A DNA stretch of 64,000 bases from positions 3,025 through 67,024 of the forward strand of contig CAYOWK010000020.1 of NCBI GenBank assembly GCA_964407665.1, written 5' to 3'. Below, piece by piece: positions 59,039 to 64,000 of the stretch. A model generated the notes under the pieces. The model was not told where the DNA came from and searched no databases. It saw only the letters and a program-made list of their open reading frames with translations. This DNA is from CAYOWK01 sp964407665 (lineage in GTDB: Bacteria; Pseudomonadota; Alphaproteobacteria; Caulobacterales; Hyphomonadaceae). The position numbers and the translations under genes are program-made. Within the stretch, counting starts at the first letter, position 1, and the number at the start of each line of letters is the position of its first letter.

Positions 59039-59692
59039 ATGTCCGATCCTGCCGCCATTTTTACCCGCCGGGCCCTTCTGGCCGCTGGCGCCGGCCTGAT
59101 GGCCTCCCCTGCCGCTTTCGCGGCGCCGGCCCTGTCTTTCCCGATGCGGCTGGCCTACGCCCGTGTCGGCGAGGCGGGATTTGTGCCCGTGAAGACAGCC
59201 GAACAGGATGTCTGGAGCGCCTTGCGCATGCGGACAGGGGGCCTGATCGACGAGATTCTGCCGTTGCCGGTGGGCGGAATGCTGGGCCTGCCGCCTCCCG
59301 AGGCCGATGGCGGCGCTGGCTGCGCGCTGGCTGCCCGGCGGATCGCCATGGACGAGGGCTACTCGCAGATCCTGCTCTACGCCACCGCGAGCGGACGGCC
59401 CGCCCGCCCGGCAAAGGACATGTACTGGCTCGACAAGGTGTTCGAAAGCGTCCGCACGGAGCTCAGCTTCTCCAACAGCGCCATCGCGGAGCTTCATCTT
59501 CTGGACGTGGAAGGCGGTCGCCCGCTTCTCTCGGTCACGGCCGACGCCCCTCCCCGGACGCCGCTTGTCCTGACCGAGCCGCATGCCGGAAACGAGCGCC
59601 GCGCTCTCAATGGCATCGCCCTGGCGTTCGAGCGCCGTCTGCAGGACGCCGCCCGCCCGCAATACCGGGCCCAGAAGTCGATCGCGGACTGA
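59039..59692 (+). CDS. Tat-exported protein of unknown family
   Basis: About 217 residues from the ATG at 59039. The N-terminus is a Tat-type signal (TRRALLAAGAGLMASPAAFA, RR at 10-11), cleaved after AFA. The mature part starts with FPMRLAYARVGEAGFVPV and contains IDEILPLPVGGMLGLP and AAARIAM-type helices (LAARRIAMDEGYSQILLYAT), a general alpha/beta look without a recognisable motif. It may be distantly like small lipoproteins of the rhombotarget type, but I cannot support that. It diverges from ruvC and converges on the YcgN-like gene. Confidence 0.72.
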   Translation: MSDPAAIFTRRALLAAGAGLMASPAAFAAPALSFPMRLAYARVGEAGFVPVKTAEQDVWSALRMRTGGLIDEILPLPVGGMLGLPPPEADGGAGCALAARRIAMDEGYSQILLYATASGRPARPAKDMYWLDKVFESVRTELSFSNSAIAELHLLDVEGGRPLLSVTADAPPRTPLVLTEPHAGNERRALNGIALAFERRLQDAARPQYRAQKSIAD

Positions 59693-59698
59693 CCGGCT

Positions 59699-60184
59699 CT
59701 ACTTCCGCCTGCGGGCCTTGCGGCGATAGGCTTCCGGAGGCCGGTTGGCCCAGTCGACGATATGGTCGACGGCCTCGTCCACGTTCACGTCGTCCTCATT
59801 GACCGTCTTGCCCTGGGTGGATGCGCCCCGGCGGTGGATTTCGTCGCGGTCGCCGCACACCAGATAGTGCCAGTCCGGCAGGTCCTTGCCTTCCTCGACC
59901 AGCCGGTAGGCGCAGCTGAGCGGCAGCCAGTCATACCGGCCGATTGATTCCGGCGTCAGCTTGATGCAGTCCGCTACATACTGCTTGCGGTTGGCGTAGT
60001 TGGAGCACTGGCAGGTTGCAGGGTTGAGCAGCCGGCAATGCAGGCCCGTGAACACCACCTCGCGCGTGTCCTCGTCTTCGAGTTTCACAAGGCAGCATTT
60101 CGCGCAACCGTCGCAGAGCGACTCCCACTCCTCGCCTGACATTTCCGCCAGCGACTTGGTCTTCCAGAACGGGAGATCGCTCAT
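59699..60184 (-). CDS. YcgN/UPF0260-family cysteine cluster protein
   Basis: A 161-residue soluble protein. Eight conserved cysteines are seen in CDGCAKCC (about 24-31), CRLLNPATCQCSNY (about 50-63), DCIKL and LSCAYRL, the pattern of the YcgN family, which probably holds a metal or Fe-S cluster. The WLPLSCAYRLVEEGKDLPDWHYLVCG stretch is diagnostic. Biological function is not known. It lies 7 bp after the first of two small acetyltransferase genes, on the same strand. Confidence 0.93.
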   Translation of the reverse strand: MSDLPFWKTKSLAEMSGEEWESLCDGCAKCCLVKLEDEDTREVVFTGLHCRLLNPATCQCSNYANRKQYVADCIKLTPESIGRYDWLPLSCAYRLVEEGKDLPDWHYLVCGDRDEIHRRGASTQGKTVNEDDVNVDEAVDHIVDWANRPPEAYRRKARRRK

Positions 60185-60191
60185 GGGGGCG

Positions 60192-60488
60192 TCAGAACGG
60201 CGTGTTCAGGATGTCCTGCCACTCGGGATGCTTTTCAAGCGTCGCCTTCGTGAACGGACACAGGGGAATCACCTTCAGGCCGCGCGCGCGGACGTCGTGC
60301 ACCATGAACTCGACCAGCGCCTTGCCGACGCCGAGCCCGGCGAGCGCGTCAGGAACGCCTGTATGGTCGATGATCTGGATCTTTTCCCCCGCCTTGGAGA
60401 ACGTCATTTCCGCCTCAGGCTTGCCCGGGATGCGCGCCACATAGCGGCCGCCGGTGGGAAAGTCCTCGCGGGTGATGGGAATGTCCAT
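60192..60488 (-). CDS. Small GNAT acetyltransferase (NATD1/YjdJ-like), copy 1
   Basis: A 98-residue minimal GNAT. The acetyl-CoA loop is in GVPDALAGLGVGKALVEFMV (about 45-64), and the C-terminal VIPLCPFTKATLEKHPEWQDIL is diagnostic of the small NATD1-type family. It is closely similar to the next upstream gene. It is 18 bp downstream of that gene and 7 bp upstream of the YcgN-like gene, so all three are probably one operon. Confidence 0.9.
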   Translation of the reverse strand: MDIPITREDFPTGGRYVARIPGKPEAEMTFSKAGEKIQIIDHTGVPDALAGLGVGKALVEFMVHDVRARGLKVIPLCPFTKATLEKHPEWQDILNTPF

Positions 60489-60506
60489 GCCGGTCTCCTT
60501 GGTCGG

Positions 60507-60827
60507 TCAGCTGTAGTCCGGATCGCGTACGTCCTGCCAGTCCCTGTGGCGCTCAAGCATGGCCTTCACGAAACTGCACAGCGGCACGACCAGGGCATTG
60601 CTGGCGCGCGCATCCTCGACGAGACGCTGGACCAGCGCCTTGCCAACGCCAAGGCCCGACAGTTCATCCGGAACGCCTGTGTGCTTGGCCACGATGCGGC
60701 GAACGCCCTTCGAGTCATCGATCTTGAATGTGAGTTCGGCCTCGTGGCCGTTGACGTGCGTTACGTAACGGCCCTGCCCCGAAGCGGTCTCCACAGCGAT
60801 GACGATTTCAGGGGTAGCCTCGCCCAT
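60507..60827 (-). CDS. Small GNAT acetyltransferase (NATD1/YjdJ-like), copy 2
   Basis: A 106-residue paralogue of the downstream gene. The same blocks appear: GRYVTHVNGHEAELTFKI, GVPDELSGLGVGKALVQRLV and VVPLCSFVKAMLERHRDWQDV. The cofactor-loop consensus is kept, so both copies should be active. Tandem duplication of such a short gene is notable. The upstream ATG at 60827 follows an unremarkable region. Confidence 0.9.
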   Translation of the reverse strand: MGEATPEIVIAVETASGQGRYVTHVNGHEAELTFKIDDSKGVRRIVAKHTGVPDELSGLGVGKALVQRLVEDARASNALVVPLCSFVKAMLERHRDWQDVRDPDYS

Positions 60828-60916
60828 GCCGGGTCCAGTCCGCTCGCATCAAGGGCGGGAGCGCCCAGCGCCTGAAATGGCGTATGGCCTGGCGCAATGC
60901 AATCTGCCGGAAGAGA

Positions 60917-61387
60917 TCAGGCGAAGAGTTCGTCGACAGCCGACTGTTCGGGCGTAGCGGCAGCGCCGGATGCGCCGCCATTGATGACGCCGCCAACGGC
61001 GGCGATCAGTTCGAAGATCGGCTGCGCTTCCCCGGCCAGGTTGCCGGCCTGGGCGGGATTTTCGCCAAGATTGCGCTGCACGGCCACGATGGCGTCCTCG
61101 ACGTCCCGGCAGCCGGCGTGAAACCGGCCCAGCACATCAGCCGGCGCCGCCTCGAAAGCCGCAATGGCGAGGTCCTTCTCGCGGAAGTGCGTGTTGCGGA
61201 AATGCGAAGGATAGTCGATCGGCTGCCACTCGAGAACCATGTCGGCCATGTCCGGCATGTCGGACAGCATGGCGACCAGCATCGCCGCTTCATTGTAGTG
61301 GTTCAGGTAATCCGTCGCGAGGCCGGTGACCGGATTGATGTTGGCGGCTCGCAGGATGTCCGGATCCAGTTGCATGCCTCCGCACAT
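60917..61387 (-). CDS. Conserved uncharacterised protein
   Basis: About 156 residues (in-frame ATGs at 61387 and, 4 codons later, 61375). The N-terminal half, LDPDILRAANINPVTGLATDYLNHYNEAAMLVAML, DMADMVLEWQPIDYPSHF and REKDLAIAAFEAA, is of a type I recall as conserved in Caulobacterales and rhizobia without a name. The C-terminal part is Ala/Gly-rich. No signal peptide. It sits alone on the minus strand between the GNAT operon and the RNA helicase gene. The first about 70 residues look like a helical, possibly phosphorylation-linked regulator, but this is speculative. Confidence 0.75.
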   Translation of the reverse strand: MCGGMQLDPDILRAANINPVTGLATDYLNHYNEAAMLVAMLSDMPDMADMVLEWQPIDYPSHFRNTHFREKDLAIAAFEAAPADVLGRFHAGCRDVEDAIVAVQRNLGENPAQAGNLAGEAQPIFELIAAVGGVINGGASGAAATPEQSAVDELFA

Positions 61388-61524
61388 GGTCCTTCTGTCC
61401 CCGCCCCGGCCGCTTTTTGCGGTCGCTCATTCGGGTCACTGTGCCAGCGTAGCTTTAAGGGAGCCCTAACTGTTGCTGGGCGCCGTCGCGTAACCCTACG
61501 AATTTCAGGGCTTTTTGACATGGG

Positions 61525-61554
61525 AACGGCGGCTCCCGGATGGGAGCCGCCGTT
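61525..61554. terminator. 13-bp perfect hairpin after the RNA helicase gene
   Basis: AACGGCGGCTCCC (61525-61537) pairs exactly with 61542-61554 across GGAT. It lies 24 bp after the minus-strand stop of the helicase. No T-run follows on the minus strand, so it is probably a rho-assisted terminator or a 3'-end stabiliser. Confidence 0.55.
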
Positions 61555-61577
61555 CTGGAGACATCCGGCTGGATGGA

Positions 61578-63269
61578 TCAGGTGTCCGACCAGGGGTTGG
61601 CGGCGCCGAGATGGCGCATCACGTCGGCTGCGGTGCGGACCGGTCCGCCCGTCGCCGCGCCGGAATTGGCGAAGACGTTGCCGGGACGGCCGCTGCGCTG
61701 ACCGGCCGGACCTTTCGGGCCCGGCTTGCGGTTGCGGTCGCCGCCATTGCCGCTGCCATTGCCGTTGCGGTTGCCGCCTTCGGCGCGACGGCCTTCACCG
61801 GGCTTGCCGGCAGGCTTGTTGCGGTTGTCGGGACGGGCGCCAGCGCGCGGCTCGTCGCGGGCGCCTTCACGGCGCGGCTGCTCGGTGCGGGCCTGCTGGA
61901 CACGCGGCTGTTCACCACGGCCCTGCTCGCTGCGGCCCTGTTCGCTGCGACCTTGCGCGCTGCGGTTCTGACCGCCGCGGCCGCCGCCATTGCCGCCGCC
62001 GTTTCCACGGTTCTGGCGCTGGCCATCGCGGCCGCCACGACCCACGGCGCGCGGATCCTGTTCGCGCGGACGCTTGAGTTCGACGATGCCGGCGGAGAGT
62101 TCGCCAAGGGCCTTGTCGCCCATGCGGTTGACCTGCCAGATCTTCTGGCGGGTCTTCTTCTCGATGTCCTTCAGCAGCTGACGCTCGTCCTCGCCGCAGA
62201 AGGCGACGGCGGAACCGTCAGCGCCGGCGCGGGCCGTGCGGCCGATGCGGTGGACGTACTGCTCGGGCACTTCCGGCAAGTCGTACTGAACGACGTGGCT
62301 GACCGCCGAAACGTCGATGCCGCGAGCGGCGATGTCGGTCGCGACCAGCGCGCGGACTTCACCGGACTTGAACATCGCCAGCGCCTTTTCGCGCTGGTTC
62401 TGGGACTTGTTGCCGTGAATGGCGGCGGCGGCGATGCCGGCGCCTTCAAGGATGCGCGCGACACGATCGGCGCCGTGCTTGGTGCGGGTGAAGACCAGCA
62501 CGCGCGTGAAGTCTTCCTGCCGGAAGAGTTCGACCAGAAGGCCGCGCTTGCGCATCGTTTCCACCAGGATGACCTGCTGGTTGACGCGCTCGGCGGTGGT
62601 CGATTCCGGCGTCACGGAGACGCGCAGCGGATCGTTGAGGAGTTCCCCGGCCAGCTTGCCGATGTCCTGCGGCATGGTGGCGGAGAAGAAGAGGTTCTGG
62701 CGCACTTTCGGCAGGGTCTTCACGACCTTCCGGATCGGCACGATGAAACCCATGTCGAGCATCTGGTCCGCTTCGTCGAGGACGAAGATCTCGAGGGTCG
62801 AGAGCTTGCAGGTTCCCTCGTCGATATGGTCGAGCAGGCGGCCCGGCGTGGCGACGAGAATGTCGACGCCGCGATCGAGGCGCTGGCGCTGGGGCCCATG
62901 CGCGACGCCGCCGAAGATGGTGGCGACGGAGAAGCCGAGCTCGGAGCCGTAGGCGCGGAAGCTGTCGGCGATCTGGGTGGCGAGTTCGCGCGTCGGCGAC
63001 AGGACCAGCGCGCGGCAGCCCTTGCGGGGCGCGGCTTTGCGGTCAGCGGCGAGGCGATGGAGGATGGGAAGGGCGAAGGCGGCGGTCTTGCCGGTGCCGG
63101 TCTGGGCGATGCCGAGCAGGTCGCGGCCGGCCATGACGCCGGGAATCGCTTCGGCCTGGATCGGCGTGGGCTGGGTGTAGCCCTTCTCGGTCAGCGACCT
63201 CAGAATCGAGGCGTTGAGGCCGAAATCGGTAAAATGGGTCAAACGGGAGATGTCTTTCGATGTGCGCAT
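61578..63269 (-). CDS. DEAD-box RNA helicase, RhlE-like, with Arg/Gly-rich C-terminal tail
   Basis: A 563-residue ATP-dependent RNA helicase. The ordered motifs are Q motif (GYTQPTPIQ), I (AQTGTGKT), Ia (PTRELA), Ib (TPGRL), II (DEAD in VLDEADQML), III (SAT), IV (VLVFTRT), V (ATDIAARGID) and VI (HRIGRTARAG), within about residues 12-365. The last about 165 residues are a basic, disordered tail with repeated RSEQGR units and Gly/Asn/Arg-rich runs, ending in a conserved-looking GNVFANSGAATGGPVRTAAD. Such tails bind RNA and favour condensates. Members remodel ribosome precursors or work with RNase E. Upstream lies a long non-coding region with the hairpin repeat. Confidence 0.95.
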   Translation of the reverse strand: MRTSKDISRLTHFTDFGLNASILRSLTEKGYTQPTPIQAEAIPGVMAGRDLLGIAQTGTGKTAAFALPILHRLAADRKAAPRKGCRALVLSPTRELATQIADSFRAYGSELGFSVATIFGGVAHGPQRQRLDRGVDILVATPGRLLDHIDEGTCKLSTLEIFVLDEADQMLDMGFIVPIRKVVKTLPKVRQNLFFSATMPQDIGKLAGELLNDPLRVSVTPESTTAERVNQQVILVETMRKRGLLVELFRQEDFTRVLVFTRTKHGADRVARILEGAGIAAAAIHGNKSQNQREKALAMFKSGEVRALVATDIAARGIDVSAVSHVVQYDLPEVPEQYVHRIGRTARAGADGSAVAFCGEDERQLLKDIEKKTRQKIWQVNRMGDKALGELSAGIVELKRPREQDPRAVGRGGRDGQRQNRGNGGGNGGGRGGQNRSAQGRSEQGRSEQGRGEQPRVQQARTEQPRREGARDEPRAGARPDNRNKPAGKPGEGRRAEGGNRNGNGSGNGGDRNRKPGPKGPAGQRSGRPGNVFANSGAATGGPVRTAADVMRHLGAANPWSDT

Positions 63270-63537
63270 AGGCGTGCGCCGTCTTCCTGACGGGCTACGC
63301 TCAAAAGCGCCGGTCTTTGTGGGAAAGCCCGGCGTGCGCGGGCGATCAGGCTTGTCTCTTCAGGGCGCTCAACGGGCCGAGTTCCAGTTGGAACCCTCAC
63401 GCTGCCGGAGCGCCGATAGTGACCACGCGATTGCGACCACGAGGGGCATATCGGGGCAAACATGTTGAAAGTCAACTAACAGGCCCTGCGCTGTTTTCCC
63501 CGGAACGGGGCAAGCCCCTTCGTCCGGACCGGCTTTC

Positions 63538-64000
63538 GCCGTCCGTGATGCTGTCTTCTTCCTCCTGAAGACAGGAGGCCGGGGCGCGTGGAAACGCGCC
63601 TTGTTGAGTACAATGCCAGTGTCGCCACTGGCCGGTGCGTGTTCCCACGCGCCCCGTGCCGGACGTTTGGCCCGGTGACGTCGACGGAGCCTGTTAGGCC
63701 CTGGTCCGCATCCCGGTGACGCGCGCATCAGGGACCGATCCCTGATGGTCACCCCCGCTTCGATCGCGGGGACAGGTGTTTCAGACCGCCGTGTCCGTGC
63801 GCCGTTGGCGTCGGGCCAATCCCCTTGCCGCCCGCCCTCGTCCTTCGAGTCCACGCTGTCTGACTATTCGTCAGACAGCGTCCTCAGGATGAGGGCTCGA
63901 GGTCTGGGGTCCGAGCCGTCTGCTTTCAGCGTCCGGACACGGTGGTCGCCGCGCCGTCCGAGCGGCTGGCATTCGATGTTTCGGTGCGCACCGAACCCTC
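63538..64000. repeat. Long hairpin-bearing repeat, copy B (possible structured RNA), cut by the window edge
   Basis: Blocks shared with copy A are 63538-63639, 63646-63791 and 63943-64000. Its hairpins are all perfectly paired with other bases than in A. H1 at 63726-63747 has the stem CATCAGGGA and loop CCGA. H2 at 63615-63632 has stem GCCAGTG and loop TCGC. H3 at 63583-63600 has stem GGCGCGT and loop GGAA. H4 at 63552-63573 has stem TGTCTTC and an 8-base loop. Compared with A the middle insert is only a few bases. The end of the element lies outside the window. Confidence 0.75.
63840..63896. repeat. Short palindromic element (REP-like), copy 3, inside copy B
   Basis: CCTTCGAG is followed by a perfect 11-bp hairpin (63854-63864 with 63870-63880, loop TATTC) and the closing CTCAGGATGAGG. 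The flanks match those at 25661-25700 and 25901-25925; the hairpin sequence is different in each. Confidence 0.7.

Larger units (their letters stand above)
63270..64000. other. Non-coding region from the helicase start to the window edge
   Basis: No convincing gene is present in these 731 bases. The first about 270 bp should contain the helicase promoter and leader. From 63538 onward it is copy B of the long hairpin-bearing repeat, which is still running at the last base. An open minus-strand frame (63369-63854) crosses the repeat and the hairpins and is not credible as a gene. Confidence 0.75.

Noticed and set aside
63369..63854. A 161-codon minus-strand frame through repeat copy B
   Set aside because: It covers the hairpins whose stems vary by compensating changes; single-base indels relative to copy A break the frame. 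Not credible as a gene.
1..64000. tRNA or rRNA genes, CRISPR arrays, integrases, transposases, prophage genes
   Set aside because: I looked for T-loop-like strings, regularly spaced direct repeats and hallmark proteins and saw none. A tRNAscan-SE run would settle the tRNA point.

Overview
The window is GC-rich chromosomal DNA from an alphaproteobacterium, most likely a member of the Caulobacterales or the related Hyphomonadaceae/Maricaulales. This rests on the gene order phoR-pstC-pstA-pstB-phoU-phoB with no pstS, a very large (1,618 aa) NAD-glutamate dehydrogenase of the GdhZ type, a UrcA-family protein, an NDUFA9-like complex I protein, an alphaproteobacterial-type cytochrome oxidase subunit IV next to a three-gene transhydrogenase, and gltD placed before gltB. 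The assignment is by gene content only. I saw no tRNA, rRNA, CRISPR array, insertion sequence or prophage.

Layout. 0-9.7 kb: a partial unknown protein, a HerA-like ATPase, an AI-2E-family membrane protein, NAD-glutamate dehydrogenase, an acetyltransferase and a DUF3916-like protein. 9.7-17.7 kb: the phosphate regulon on the minus strand, with a candidate Pho box about 47 bp before both phoR and pstC. PstA is 911 aa because about 400 residues of coiled coil are inserted in its periplasmic loop. 17.8-22.7 kb: an M13 metallopeptidase lipoprotein, three tandem hairpin repeats, an NDUFA9-like reductase and an exported PLP aminotransferase.

22.8-40.9 kb is rich in extracytoplasmic redox proteins. 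It holds a small haem lipoprotein, two paralogous membrane proteins (DUF6644-like), a DUF6152 protein, a secreted lipoprotein, two cytochrome c/PQQ-type beta-propeller lipoproteins flanking a UrcA protein, an alpha/beta hydrolase, and a redoxin/cytochrome c/copper monooxygenase/EF-hand fusion. A YbbA/YbbP-type ABC exporter with a divergent TesA-like esterase sits inside it. 41-48.5 kb: cytochrome oxidase subunit IV-like protein, proton-translocating transhydrogenase, then small membrane proteins, DinB, DoxX and UppP. 48.7-54.7 kb: glutamate synthase. With the dehydrogenase at 3.6 kb and the transhydrogenase this covers both directions of glutamate-nitrogen exchange and NADPH supply. 54.8-59 kb: ruvC-ruvA and ruvB, split by a DUF445 gene and a SemiSWEET gene. 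59-63.3 kb: a Tat-exported protein, YcgN-like protein, two tandem small GNATs, an unknown protein and an RhlE-like RNA helicase.

The most unusual non-coding signal is a long element present twice, at 25259-25796 and from 63538 to the window end. Near-identical blocks alternate with hairpins whose stems differ between the copies yet stay fully paired, which points to a structured RNA or a mosaic hairpin-bearing intergenic element. I do not recognise it as a named RNA family.
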